DNA of 64,000 nucleotides, from the NCBI RefSeq assembly GCF_002163855.1, contig NZ_CP019332.1, positions 2,211,145 to 2,275,144 of the forward strand, written 5' to 3'. How positions within the stretch are numbered: the first letter of the stretch is position 1; each line of letters begins with the position of its first letter. The position numbers and the translations under genes are program-made. Source of the DNA: Winogradskyella sp. PC-19. Lineage in GTDB: Bacteria > Bacteroidota > Bacteroidia > Flavobacteriales > Flavobacteriaceae. Of the stretch, positions 50,120 to 59,232 are shown in pieces. Under the pieces are notes generated by a model that saw nothing but the letters and a program-made list of their open reading frames with translations, searched no databases and was not told the DNA's origin.

Positions 50120-50827
50120 ATGGAAAATCAAGTGCAAGGTCCAATTTTAGTTGGCAATTTAGAAGATAGTCAAAAGGCAACTTTCTATCGCAAAACATAC
50201 ATGCATGTGGCATGGGCAGTTTTAGCATTTACTATACTCGAGTATATATTTATTACAATGTTTGAAGACACTGTTGTAAATCTAATAAACCTAATGTTTG
50301 CCAATAACTTTTCATGGCTAATCGTATTAGGTCTTTTTTGGGTAGGAAGTTCAATGGCAGATAAACTAGCACATCACGAGTCTCGACAGACGCAATACAT
50401 GGGCTTAGGTTTATACGTGTTATTAGAAGCGATTATCTTTTTGCCAATGATTTATTATGCAGCTTATTCATCTACTGGTACTGATATGTTAACGCAAGCA
50501 GTTATAGTTACACTTTGCCTTTTCGGAGGATTGACAGCAGTTGTATTTATGACTAACAAAAATTTTTCGTTTTTAAAAACAGGATTAGTAATCGCTAGTT
50601 TTATTGTTGTAGGATTAATTGTAGCAGGAAGCTTGTTTGGTTTTAATCTAGGCTTATGGTTCTCAATGGCTATGGTCGTTTTCGCTGGTGCAGCTATATT
50701 ATACCAAACTTCTAAAGTAAAATATGAATATACAGAAGATCAATATGTCGGTGCAGCCTTAGGTATTTTTGCAGCTGTAATGTTATTGTTTTGGTATATC
50801 CTTCAGATATTTATGTCAAGAGATTAA
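50120..50827 (+). CDS. Bax inhibitor-1 / YccA-like membrane protein
   Basis: 235 residues with seven predicted TM helices, ending in the conserved charged end after LLFWYILQIFMSRD. Family members are inner-membrane proteins related to Bax inhibitor-1 and YccA; E. coli YccA interacts with FtsH. Nothing links this copy to a specific protease. Single gene with its own terminator. Confidence 0.88.
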   Translation: MENQVQGPILVGNLEDSQKATFYRKTYMHVAWAVLAFTILEYIFITMFEDTVVNLINLMFANNFSWLIVLGLFWVGSSMADKLAHHESRQTQYMGLGLYVLLEAIIFLPMIYYAAYSSTGTDMLTQAVIVTLCLFGGLTAVVFMTNKNFSFLKTGLVIASFIVVGLIVAGSLFGFNLGLWFSMAMVVFAGAAILYQTSKVKYEYTEDQYVGAALGIFAAVMLLFWYILQIFMSRD

Positions 50828-50849
50828 TCATATAGACTACAAATAAATT

Positions 50850-50883
50850 TAAAAAAGGTTCTGAAAATTCAGAGCCTTTTTTA
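50850..50883 (+). terminator. Terminator after the BI-1-like gene
   Basis: AAAAAAGGTTCTGAA pairs with TTCAGAGCCTTTTTT (one G-U), then T-tract. Confidence 0.85.
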
Positions 50884-50948
50884 TTTGCATTAATATAGTA
50901 TCTAAAAGAATTTAGACTGGTTATAAATTGTTAAAAATAATTCTGTTA

Positions 50949-50964
50949 TGTGACAAATGTCACA
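50949..50964 (+). promoter_or_regulatory. Perfect CRP/FNR-family palindrome upstream of the cytochrome gene
   Basis: TGTGACAAATGTCACA: a perfect inverted repeat TGTGAC-N4-GTCACA, identical in its TGTGA-N6-TCACA arrangement to the CRP consensus. It ends 54 nt before the ATG of the cytochrome c gene, a usual position for an activator of this family. The regulator itself is not in the window. Confidence 0.7.
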
Positions 50965-51018
50965 GAGTAGAATAACTTGATTTCGGATATTTATTGTACA
51001 ATTAAATCCAAATCAGTT

Positions 51019-51489
51019 ATGAAAAGAGTTTTTATAATTTTAGTCTTAGTTTTTGGTTTGTTAAGCTGCAATAATTCCAAAAATTTCTCTGATGTATCTC
51101 AAGAAGTGAGTTACTCGACCCAAAAATCACATCCAGGAAAAACACTTTTGGAAAACAAATGTTACGTTTGTCATAGTCCAACAGCAACCCACGATAATAG
51201 ATTGGCGCCACCTATGATTGCCGTAAAAAAACATTACATAAATGATAAGACTACTAAATTAGATTTTACTAATGCTATGAGAGCTTGGATAAAAAATCCT
51301 AATGAAGTTGACGCCAAAATGTTTGGTGCTGTTAGACGATTTGGAGTTATGCCAAAAGCTGAATATTCTGATGAGGATATTACTCAAATAGCAGATTATA
51401 TCTACGATAATGATATAGAATCACCAGAATGGTTCGAAGAACATTACAAAAACCGAAAAGGAAAAGCAAACAAAGGAAAGCGAAACTAA
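51019..51489 (+). CDS. Monohaem cytochrome c lipoprotein
   Basis: 156 residues from the ATG at 51019 (MKRVFIILVLVFGLLSC); the longer frame from 50977 only adds non-family residues. Lipobox Cys near residue 17, so probably membrane-anchored in the periplasm or on the outer membrane. One haem-binding CYVCH motif near residue 55; a later Met (GVMPKAEYSDEDI) is a plausible sixth ligand. C-terminal Lys/Arg-rich tail. A perfect CRP/FNR-type site upstream suggests control by oxygen, nitrogen oxides or energy state. Confidence 0.9.
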   Translation: MKRVFIILVLVFGLLSCNNSKNFSDVSQEVSYSTQKSHPGKTLLENKCYVCHSPTATHDNRLAPPMIAVKKHYINDKTTKLDFTNAMRAWIKNPNEVDAKMFGAVRRFGVMPKAEYSDEDITQIADYIYDNDIESPEWFEEHYKNRKGKANKGKRN

Positions 51490-51498
51490 ACCTAAGGA

Positions 51499-51969
51499 TT
51501 AGATTTTTATTTGTCTGTCAATCTGTTGTTGTAAGGATATAAAAGTTTCAGTTCGCGACACACCAGTTATACTCTGTATTTGCGTATTCAAAACATGCAT
51601 TAAATGTTCGTTGTCTTTTGATAAAATCTTAATAAAAATACTCCAATTTCCGGTAGTATAGTGACATTCAATAACTTCAGGAATACGTTTTAATTGTTTT
51701 ACAGCTTCTGGATTACTAACGGCTTTATCTAAATATACGCCTACGAAAGCCATAGTTGTATATCCTAAAATTTTAGGATTTACGATAAATTTTGACCCAG
51801 CTAAAAGACCAGATTTTTCAAGCTTACGAAGACGTTGGTGTATTGCTGCACCTGAGATTCCGACAGCTCGTGCGATTTCTAAAATAGGTGTTCTTGCATC
51901 TTGCATTAAAGCACGAAGTATCTTTTTGTCAATACCATCTATGAAAATACCTTTATCGTTAACTTTCAT
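51499..51969 (-). CDS. Lrp/AsnC family transcriptional regulator
   Basis: 156 residues: N-terminal winged helix-turn-helix (residues about 10-60, ILRALMQDARTPILEIARAVGISGAAIHQRLRKLEKSG) and a C-terminal RAM ligand-binding domain. Regulators of this family sense amino acids or their oxo-acids. It lies 63 nt downstream of a saccharopine reductase-like gene on the same strand, so lysine metabolism is a reasonable guess for its ligand. No operator can be pinpointed. Confidence 0.9.
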   Translation of the reverse strand: MKVNDKGIFIDGIDKKILRALMQDARTPILEIARAVGISGAAIHQRLRKLEKSGLLAGSKFIVNPKILGYTTMAFVGVYLDKAVSNPEAVKQLKRIPEVIECHYTTGNWSIFIKILSKDNEHLMHVLNTQIQSITGVSRTETFISLQQQIDRQIKI

Positions 51970-52032
51970 TTTATATTTAGTTTAAAACTGAAAGTTAAAA
52001 GTACTAAAAGAATCAGAAAATGTAACTTCAAT

Positions 52033-53394
52033 TCAGACATTTAGTGGGTTGTAACCCAAATACTCTACTTCTTTTTCTGAAAATTGAATATTGTACTCGG
52101 TTAATTCCTTAAGGATAGGCGTATAAATTTCTTTGGTTATTGGTATTTGAACACCAGGTGTTTTTATTTTGCCGTTAAGTACAGCAAGAGTCGCCATAGC
52201 AACAGGTAAACCAACCGTTTTTGCCATGGCAGTATATGTTTGGTCTTCTCCAATAGCAACCATAGTAGCATCAATTTGATGTCGTTTTCCGTCAAGTTCG
52301 TAGCCAAATTTATGATACATAACAATCATGTCTTTATCGTCTTGACTTAAAGTCCAACTATCCATTAATATCTTTTGTAGAATTTGTGCAGGAGTCGCTT
52401 TTTTCAGTTCTACCATTTTAGTACTACTGAAAATATTTAGTTCTAGAAACTTATCCCAAACAATGTCGTCTTGGTCAATTTTTAAAGCGTGTCTAAACTT
52501 TAATTCTACTGAATCTGTTGGACTGTAAGGTAAAAATGCATTTACAAAATCGCGATAGCTCATATTTTCACTGTCATCTATAGTATAGCTGTCATCTGTC
52601 ATTCCTAATTGTACAAAAACATTCCATGCGCGACTAAATCCAACGCGACGCATTGTACCACGATACAATGTTTTTACATGATCTAATCCGTAAACATGTT
52701 GATATTTTAATGAGTCTCGATTGGCATATGCTTCAAAACGTCCATAGTTGTCTATTTCTAAGAATTCTGTGCGCCTAAATAGCCTATTATAAGGAATATA
52801 TTTAAACTGATTTTCTTGTAAAAATTTTGCAGCGCCACCTTGTCCAGCAGTAACAACATTTCTAGGATTCCATGTAAATTTATAGTTCCATAAATTATTA
52901 TCACTTTCAGGTGCAACTAAACCACCAGTAAACGATTCAAACAAAATCATTTTACCTCCATTATCTCTAATACGGTCAATAACTTGCATGGCACTCATAT
53001 GGTCAATGCCTGGATCTACACCAATCTCGTTCATAAATACCAAGTTGTTGGATTTGGCGTCTTCGTCTAAAGCTTTCATTTCTTCACTAACATAAGATGC
53101 TGTAACCATATGCTTCTTGTACGTAATACAATCCTTAGCAACCTCGATGTGAAATCTTGCAGGTAACATAGACACCACTATATCTGCATTTTTAATAGCG
53201 ACTATACGAGATTTGGCATCAAAAACGTCGAGATGGATGATTTTGACTTTAGTATCACTAACCATTTTCTTTACATTATCAACGTTGAGATCACCAATGG
53301 TTATTTGTAAATTTTCTGAAGTTGATTTATCAACTAAATATTTTATTAGATATGAGGATGATTTTCCTGCGCCGATAATTAAAATCTTTCGCAT
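52033..53394 (-). CDS. Saccharopine dehydrogenase family protein
   Basis: 453 residues: N-terminal Rossmann domain with ILIIGAGKSSSYLIKYL (residues about 4-20) and the C-terminal saccharopine reductase-like catalytic domain (MNEIGVDPGIDHMSAMQVID near 120, DDVVWDKF-like region later). The family includes lysine-degrading and lysine-making enzymes. The arrangement with an adjacent Lrp regulator suggests lysine catabolism, but the reaction direction and the partner enzymes are not visible here. Confidence 0.88.
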   Translation of the reverse strand: MRKILIIGAGKSSSYLIKYLVDKSTSENLQITIGDLNVDNVKKMVSDTKVKIIHLDVFDAKSRIVAIKNADIVVSMLPARFHIEVAKDCITYKKHMVTASYVSEEMKALDEDAKSNNLVFMNEIGVDPGIDHMSAMQVIDRIRDNGGKMILFESFTGGLVAPESDNNLWNYKFTWNPRNVVTAGQGGAAKFLQENQFKYIPYNRLFRRTEFLEIDNYGRFEAYANRDSLKYQHVYGLDHVKTLYRGTMRRVGFSRAWNVFVQLGMTDDSYTIDDSENMSYRDFVNAFLPYSPTDSVELKFRHALKIDQDDIVWDKFLELNIFSSTKMVELKKATPAQILQKILMDSWTLSQDDKDMIVMYHKFGYELDGKRHQIDATMVAIGEDQTYTAMAKTVGLPVAMATLAVLNGKIKTPGVQIPITKEIYTPILKELTEYNIQFSEKEVEYLGYNPLNV

Positions 53395-53475
53395 AGTGGC
53401 TTTATATGAGTAATTTTGTATAATACGAATGTAGTAAATTGAAATTCGATTTAAGATTTATAAAGCCAAATATTT

Positions 53476-53865
53476 ATGAACAAAAAATTATTGATTACAG
53501 CTGCGATTTTTGGAATTTTAGGAATTATCTTAGGTGCTTTTGCAGCTCATGGTTTGGAGAAATTAGTGGATGCAAAAGCGATAAAATCTTTTGAAACAGG
53601 TGTTCGTTACCAAATGTATCATGCCTTTTTCTTATTGATTTTAGGAAATACATCCTTTATGAGTCAAAAAGCAAAATCATATATTCTTACATTAGTTGTT
53701 TTAGGTGTGTTTTTCTTTTCTTTTTCAATTTATGGATTAGCTACTAATGCATTAACATCCTTTGATTTTAAGGCCATTGCCTTTGTTACACCAATTGGTG
53801 GATTGCTACTTATTTTGGCTTGGTTGGTATTGTTAATTAATATCTTAAAAACTAAGTTGGATTAA
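53476..53865 (+). CDS. DUF423 membrane protein
   Basis: 129 residues with four TM helices and the family motifs GAFAAHGLEK (near residue 22), FETGVRYQMYHAFFLL (near 40) and TPIGGLLLILAWLVL. YwdK/YgdD-like; function unknown. A TAATTTTG box lies 58 nt before the ATG. Divergent from the saccharopine reductase-like gene. Confidence 0.92.
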   Translation: MNKKLLITAAIFGILGIILGAFAAHGLEKLVDAKAIKSFETGVRYQMYHAFFLLILGNTSFMSQKAKSYILTLVVLGVFFFSFSIYGLATNALTSFDFKAIAFVTPIGGLLLILAWLVLLINILKTKLD

Positions 53866-53898
53866 CAGTTTTTAAGAGCCTATTTTAAAATAAAGTTT

Positions 53899-53906
53899 TA
53901 CTTTTG
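53899..53906 (+). promoter_or_regulatory. -7 box TACTTTTG of pckA
   Basis: TAnnTTTG 23 nt before the pckA ATG. No TTG at 17-23 nt. Confidence 0.5.
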
Positions 53907-53929
53907 CCGAATAACACAACAAAAAAAAT

Positions 53930-55546
53930 ATGGTAAATTCAGACCAATCTACGAAAACGATTTCGTTAGAAAAGTACGGAATTAAAAATGCAAAAATCAA
54001 CTACCAATTATCTCCCGACGAACTACAATCTAGAGCCGTAGAAAATGGACAAGGTGTAGAAACTTCAAACGGAACGCTTGCAGTAAATACAGGCGAATTT
54101 ACAGGGCGTTCTCCTCAAGATCGTTTTATTGTAAAAGATGATATTACTAAAGACCGTGTTTGGTGGGGCGATATTAATATTCCGTTTGATTCGGATAAGT
54201 TTCAAAAGCTCTACGATAAGGTCGTAGATTATCTTTCAGAAAAGGAAGTGTATGTTAGAGATAGCTACGCCTGTGCAGACGAAAACTACAAATTAAACAT
54301 CAGAGTTATTAATGAGTATCCTTGGAGTAACATGTTTGCTTATAACATGTTTTTGCGTCCTACAGAAGATGAGTTAAAAGATTTTGTACCAGAATGGACT
54401 GTTGTTAATGCTCCAGGTTTTATGGCAGACGCAGACATTGATGGTACGCGTCAACACAATTTTGCGATTTTAGATTTTACAAGAAAAATTGCCTTAATTG
54501 GAGGAACTGGATATACAGGTGAAATTAAAAAAGGAATTTTTTCTGCATTAAACTTTATTCTTCCAGTATTTAAAAACACGTTACCGATGCACTGTAGTGC
54601 CAATGTTGGCGAAGATGGTGATACAGCAATTTTCTTTGGTTTATCTGGAACAGGAAAAACAACATTATCAACAGACCAAAACAGAAGTTTAATTGGTGAC
54701 GATGAGCACGGTTGGACAAGCGAGAATTCTGTTTTTAATTTTGAAGGTGGTTGTTACGCTAAAGTAATTAATCTTTCTGCGGAGCAAGAGCCAGAAATTT
54801 ATGGAGCTATTAAAAAAGGCGCTATTCTTGAAAACGTCATTCTTGATGATAATAACAATGTCGATTTTGCTGATACATCGATAACTCAGAATACTAGAGT
54901 AAGTTATCCTATTTATCATATAGAAAATATTAAAAAACCTTCAGTAGGTAATAATCCTAAAAATATTTTCTTTTTAACCGCAGATGCGTTTGGTGTGTTA
55001 CCTCCAATCTCTAAGTTGACACCAAGTCAAGCAGCCTATCATTTCATTTCTGGATATACAGCTAAAGTAGCAGGAACAGAAGCTGGTGTTGTAGAGCCAC
55101 AACCATCTTTTTCGGCGTGTTTTGGAGCACCTTTTATGCCGCTTCATCCTACAAAATATGCAGAGATGCTCAGCAAAAAAATGAAAGATGCTGGTGTAAA
55201 TGTTTGGTTGGTTAATACCGGTTGGACTGGTGGACCTTATGGTGTTGGAACTAGAATAAAATTAAAATATACACGTGCAATGATTAATGCTGTTTTAGAA
55301 GGTCATTTAGGGCTTTATAATTACAATGATTATCATATTCACTCTGTTTTTGGAGTTGCACAACCAAGAACTTGTCCTGGAGTACCAGATGAGGTGTTAA
55401 GCCCAAGAACAACTTGGGATAATGATGAAGCTTATTACAAAATGGCTTTTAAATTATCTAATGAGTTTAGAGAAAATTTTAAACAGTTTGAATCTTATGC
55501 GTCAGAAGAAATTAGACGCGGTGGACCACAACGCTATACTTTTTAG
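53930..55546 (+). CDS. pckA: Phosphoenolpyruvate carboxykinase (ATP)
   Basis: Converts oxaloacetate and ATP to PEP and CO2 at the entry to gluconeogenesis. 538 residues with TGRSPQDRFIV near residue 58, the P-loop FFGLSGTGKTTLSTD near 233, DDEHGW near 255 and WLVNTGWTGGPYGVG near 428. Normal length. Single gene with its own -7 box and a strong bidirectional terminator. Confidence 0.97.
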   Translation: MVNSDQSTKTISLEKYGIKNAKINYQLSPDELQSRAVENGQGVETSNGTLAVNTGEFTGRSPQDRFIVKDDITKDRVWWGDINIPFDSDKFQKLYDKVVDYLSEKEVYVRDSYACADENYKLNIRVINEYPWSNMFAYNMFLRPTEDELKDFVPEWTVVNAPGFMADADIDGTRQHNFAILDFTRKIALIGGTGYTGEIKKGIFSALNFILPVFKNTLPMHCSANVGEDGDTAIFFGLSGTGKTTLSTDQNRSLIGDDEHGWTSENSVFNFEGGCYAKVINLSAEQEPEIYGAIKKGAILENVILDDNNNVDFADTSITQNTRVSYPIYHIENIKKPSVGNNPKNIFFLTADAFGVLPPISKLTPSQAAYHFISGYTAKVAGTEAGVVEPQPSFSACFGAPFMPLHPTKYAEMLSKKMKDAGVNVWLVNTGWTGGPYGVGTRIKLKYTRAMINAVLEGHLGLYNYNDYHIHSVFGVAQPRTCPGVPDEVLSPRTTWDNDEAYYKMAFKLSNEFRENFKQFESYASEEIRRGGPQRYTF

Positions 55547-55569
55547 TATTAGTATTAGAAATACTAATA

Positions 55570-55607
55570 AAAAAAAGCGATTCAGTAATTTCTGAATCGC
55601 TTTTTTT
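55570..55607. terminator. Bidirectional terminator between pckA and hemD
   Basis: AAAAAAAGCGATTCAG and CTGAATCGCTTTTTTT form a 16-bp perfect stem with a 6-nt loop and T-tracts on both strands. It ends both convergent units. Confidence 0.95.
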
Positions 55608-55628
55608 ATTTTATAATAATTTAAAGGA

Positions 55629-56378
55629 CTATTTACCTTTATTAACTTGGTCAATATACTTTTTTAAAGCCATAGTCATTGAAGGTGTTTCTGGTGTTGG
55701 TGCAGCAATATCTACACGAAGTCCTTTTGCTTCAACAGCTTTAATTGTTGTATTTCCAAACACTGCAAGACGTGTGTCGTTTTGTTTAAAATCTGGAAAG
55801 TTTTTAAATAAAGAATCTATACCTGATGGACTAAAGAATACTAAAATATCATAAGTTACATTCTCTAAGTCAGATAAATCACTTATTACAGTTTTATAGA
55901 AGGTAGCTTGTGTCCATTTTACACCAAGATTATCTAAAGTACTAGGTATAATTGGTTTTACCTTGTCTGTAGTTGGTAATAAAAAGGTTTCGTCTTTATA
56001 TTTTTTTATTAATGGAGAAAGCTCTTCAAAAGTACGCTTACCAACATAAATTTTTCGTTTTCTGTAAACCACATATTTTTGTAAATAGTAAGCTACAGCT
56101 TCTGATTGGCAGAAGTACTTCATTGAGTCTGGCACTTTGAAACGCATTTCTTCAGCAACTCTAAAAAAATGATCTACAGAATTTCTACTTGTTAATACAA
56201 TAGCAGAAAATTTACTTAAGTCAATTTTTTGTTGTCTAATTTCTTTGGCTTCTACGCCTTCAACATGAATAAACGGTCTGAAATCTACTTTTACCTTTTG
56301 ACGATCTTGTAAATCGAAGTAAGGTGAATTTTCAATTTTAGGCTCAGGCTGTGACACCAATATCGTTTTTACTTTCAT
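55629..56378 (-). CDS. hemD: Uroporphyrinogen-III synthase family protein
   Basis: Cyclises hydroxymethylbilane to uroporphyrinogen III in haem synthesis. 249 residues of the two-domain HemD fold; landmarks are VKTILVSQPEPK at the start, IVLTSRNSVDHFF near residue 60, FFSPSGIDSLF near 182 and AVFGNTTIKAVEAKGLRVDIAAPTP near 207. HemD sequences are highly divergent, so the assignment rests on fold landmarks and the Flavobacteriaceae neighbour DUF4271. It is 15 nt downstream of that gene. Confidence 0.85.
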   Translation of the reverse strand: MKVKTILVSQPEPKIENSPYFDLQDRQKVKVDFRPFIHVEGVEAKEIRQQKIDLSKFSAIVLTSRNSVDHFFRVAEEMRFKVPDSMKYFCQSEAVAYYLQKYVVYRKRKIYVGKRTFEELSPLIKKYKDETFLLPTTDKVKPIIPSTLDNLGVKWTQATFYKTVISDLSDLENVTYDILVFFSPSGIDSLFKNFPDFKQNDTRLAVFGNTTIKAVEAKGLRVDIAAPTPETPSMTMALKKYIDQVNKGK

Positions 56379-56393
56379 ATGCTAAACGCTTTT

Positions 56394-57050
56394 TTACCCG
56401 AAATAATCTTTAATTACCTTATACAAAATAACATAAGGTCCAATTTCGAGAGCGCAAAGATACAATAAAAAATAGAAAAAATTAGAAATAACAGCTTTTT
56501 GATAGAGTTTCAAGAATCTTAAAAAACCACTGATATTAATTAATAATAGTATAGTGATTGTTGAATAAAGTACTAGTTTTTTATCCAATTTGCTGAATAA
56601 TAACAGAATATTAGTAAGCAATAATAATAGTCCAGAAATATTTTTATAAGTAGATTTTTGAAATAAATAAATTTTAGCAAATTCTGAAAATTCAAAAAAA
56701 TGAGCAACAAGACGTTCTATCAAAGCCTTTACAATCAAAGTAATTGCTATAACAGAGAAAAGAATTAGGAGCAGATAATTATTATCAAATACGTTTGAGT
56801 CTTTTAAATGTGAATAAGAAAGGAAAATAAAGATACCTAGTGTTACAATAAAATTTAAGAATAATAGACCAGTGAAAACATCTATTTTTCTTTGTTCTTT
56901 GGCATATATCTTAATATACCTATCGTTCCATATTACAGCTAAAAAATCGATAAATCTAGTTGCAAACAATTGGCGTGCAGTCACAACAATAACAAAGCAG
57001 CCTATGATTAGACTGATATATAAATCTTGAGTGAAGTATTCTCTTAGCAT
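56394..57050 (-). CDS. DUF4271 membrane protein
   Basis: 218 residues with about six hydrophobic helices and few polar loops; N-terminus MLREYFTQDLYISLI. The family is confined to Bacteroidota and typically sits next to hemD, as here, but no function is known. The strong bias to Phe, Leu, Ile and Tyr is normal for the family. Confidence 0.82.
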   Translation of the reverse strand: MLREYFTQDLYISLIIGCFVIVVTARQLFATRFIDFLAVIWNDRYIKIYAKEQRKIDVFTGLLFLNFIVTLGIFIFLSYSHLKDSNVFDNNYLLLILFSVIAITLIVKALIERLVAHFFEFSEFAKIYLFQKSTYKNISGLLLLLTNILLLFSKLDKKLVLYSTITILLLINISGFLRFLKLYQKAVISNFFYFLLYLCALEIGPYVILYKVIKDYFG

Positions 57051-57132
57051 TAGGCTAATTTAAGAAGAAAAGTCTAAAATTTGATTTATAACCTAAAAGC
57101 CAAATAAACAGTATAGAATAATTCAAAAACTT

Positions 57133-57140
57133 TACATTTG
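57133..57140 (+). promoter_or_regulatory. -7 box TACATTTG upstream of the mannosyltransferase-like gene
   Basis: TAnnTTTG 17 nt before the ATG at 57158. Confidence 0.5.
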
Positions 57141-57157
57141 CTAAAATTACTAAGCCA

Positions 57158-57886
57158 ATGAGTGATGCCATAGTCATCATACCAACTTACAACGAGAAAG
57201 AGAATATAAAATCCATTATTGAAGCGGTTTTTTTATTACCCAATGATTTTCATGTTCTTGTTGTAGATGATAATTCTCCCGATGGGACAGCATCAATAGT
57301 TGAAGAACTAAAGACTATTCATAAGGATAATTTACACCTATTAAGTAGAGAAGGTAAAAACGGTTTGGGTACTGCATATATTGACGGATTTAAATGGTGC
57401 TTAAAAAAAGATTATCAATTTATCTTTGAGATGGATGCTGATTTTTCTCATAATCCTAAAGACTTGGTAAGATTATACGATGCAGCAAATAATATGGGGT
57501 CAGACGTTATCGTAGGTTCACGCTATATAAAAGGTGTTAATGTAGTTAATTGGCCGTTGACACGAATTTTGTTATCCTATGGCGCGTCATTATATGTGAA
57601 ACTAATAACAGGAATGCGAATACAAGATCCAACCGCAGGATTTATTTGTTATAAAAGAGAAGTCCTAGAGGTCATAAATCTGGATGAAATAAAATTTATC
57701 GGTTATGCGTTTCAGATAGAAATGAAATTTAAAGCCTACAAAAAAGGTTTTAAAATTCTTGAGATTCCAATTATCTTTACAGACCGAATTAGGGGTAAAT
57801 CAAAAATGTCAAGTGGAATAATTTCTGAGGCTATCTTTGGGGTGATTAGTCTTAAGTGGAATAGCCTTTTTAATAAAGAAAAATAA
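57158..57886 (+). CDS. Polyprenol-phosphate mannosyltransferase-like GT2 enzyme
   Basis: 242 residues, GT-A fold family 2 glycosyltransferase without TM segments: VIIPTYNEKENI at the N-terminus, VVDDNSPDGTA near residue 35, EMDADFSHNP (DxD) near 90, DPTAGFICYKREVL near 152. Resembles dolichol/polyprenol monophosphomannose synthase, which makes the lipid-linked mannose donor for protein or glycan mannosylation on the other side of the membrane. Its stop and the dihydroorotase ATG share one base (TAATG), so translation is coupled. Confidence 0.93.
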   Translation: MSDAIVIIPTYNEKENIKSIIEAVFLLPNDFHVLVVDDNSPDGTASIVEELKTIHKDNLHLLSREGKNGLGTAYIDGFKWCLKKDYQFIFEMDADFSHNPKDLVRLYDAANNMGSDVIVGSRYIKGVNVVNWPLTRILLSYGASLYVKLITGMRIQDPTAGFICYKREVLEVINLDEIKFIGYAFQIEMKFKAYKKGFKILEIPIIFTDRIRGKSKMSSGIISEAIFGVISLKWNSLFNKEK

Positions 57887-59232
57887 TGAGTAAGCAAACA
57901 CTTATAAAAAATGCAAAGATTGTCAATGAAGGCGCAATCATCGAAGGAGATATATTAATTGAAGATAACATAATCAAGGAGATTGAAAGCTCAATAAGTG
58001 TAAAGTCTGCTGATGTAAATGTAATTGATGTTGAAGGAAATCACGTGTTCCCTGGAATGATTGACGATCAAGTACATTTTAGAGAGCCAGGATTAACTCA
58101 TAAGGCTAATATCGAAACAGAATCAAAAGCTGCTATTGCAGGAGGAATTACTTCTTTTATAGAGATGCCTAATACCAATCCGCAAACTACAACTATAGAG
58201 AAATTAGAAGAAAAATTCGATATAGCTAAGCAATCTTCATATGCTAATTACTCTTTTATGTTTGGTGGTACCAATGATAACTTAGAAGAAATTTTAAAGG
58301 TTGACCCAAAATCTGTAGCAGGATTAAAGTTGTTTTTAGGTTCATCTACAGGTAATATGTTGGTCGATGATCCTGATATATTAGAAAAAATATTTTCGAG
58401 TACTGATTTAGTAATTTCTGTGCATTGTGAAGACGAAGCTACAATAAGAGAAAATTTAGCTAAAGCAAAGGCTCAATATGGAGATGACATTCCTATGGAA
58501 ATGCATTCTGTAATTAGAAGCGAAGAGGCTTGCTATTTGTCGTCTTCAAAAGCTATCGAGCTGGCCAAAAAAACAGGAGCACGGTTACACGTTTTTCACT
58601 TATCAACGGCAAAGGAAACAGAGCTTTTTACAAATAAAATTCCGTTGAAGGACAAAAAAATCACAGCCGAGGTTTGTATACATCACCTTTGGTTTTCAGA
58701 CCAAGATTATAAAAGAAAAGGTAGTAGGATAAAATGGAATCCCGCTGTGAAAACTGCCAATGACAGAGACGGACTATGGAAAGCACTCTTAGATGACAGA
58801 ATTGACGTGATTGCCACTGATCATGCTCCACATACCACTGAAGAAAAAAATAACCCATACACAAGTGCACCGTCTGGTGGACCACTAGTTCAGCACGCTT
58901 TCGTAGCACTGCTAGAAGCTTATCATAATCAAAAAATATCCTTAGAAACAATAGCTCAAAAAACAGCACACAATCCTGCAATTTTATTTGATGTCGAAAA
59001 AAGAGGCTATATAAAAGAAGGGTATTACGCCGATATAGTTATCGCAGATTTAAATAGTCCTTGGACGGTAAACAAAGATAATATACTTTATAAATGCGGT
59101 TGGTCTCCGTTTGAAGGAAATACTTTTAAAAGTAGAATTACACACACATTTGTAAACGGTACTTTAGCTTATAATAACTTTAAGGTTATGGACGTTAAAG
59201 CAGGACAGCGATTGACTTTTGATAGAAAATAA
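57886..59232 (+). CDS. pyrC: Dihydroorotase
   Basis: Cyclises carbamoyl-aspartate in pyrimidine synthesis. 448 residues, class I-like amidohydrolase: PGMIDDQVHFREPG with the first metal His pair (near residue 58), KLFLGSSTGNM (near 147, region of the carboxylated Lys), SVHCEDE and HVFHLST metal His residues (near 178 and 232) and DHAPHTTEEK (near 307). The DHxPHT motif is the catalytic Asp of dihydroorotase. Starts on the last base of the glycosyltransferase stop codon. Confidence 0.94.
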   Translation: MSKQTLIKNAKIVNEGAIIEGDILIEDNIIKEIESSISVKSADVNVIDVEGNHVFPGMIDDQVHFREPGLTHKANIETESKAAIAGGITSFIEMPNTNPQTTTIEKLEEKFDIAKQSSYANYSFMFGGTNDNLEEILKVDPKSVAGLKLFLGSSTGNMLVDDPDILEKIFSSTDLVISVHCEDEATIRENLAKAKAQYGDDIPMEMHSVIRSEEACYLSSSKAIELAKKTGARLHVFHLSTAKETELFTNKIPLKDKKITAEVCIHHLWFSDQDYKRKGSRIKWNPAVKTANDRDGLWKALLDDRIDVIATDHAPHTTEEKNNPYTSAPSGGPLVQHAFVALLEAYHNQKISLETIAQKTAHNPAILFDVEKRGYIKEGYYADIVIADLNSPWTVNKDNILYKCGWSPFEGNTFKSRITHTFVNGTLAYNNFKVMDVKAGQRLTFDRK

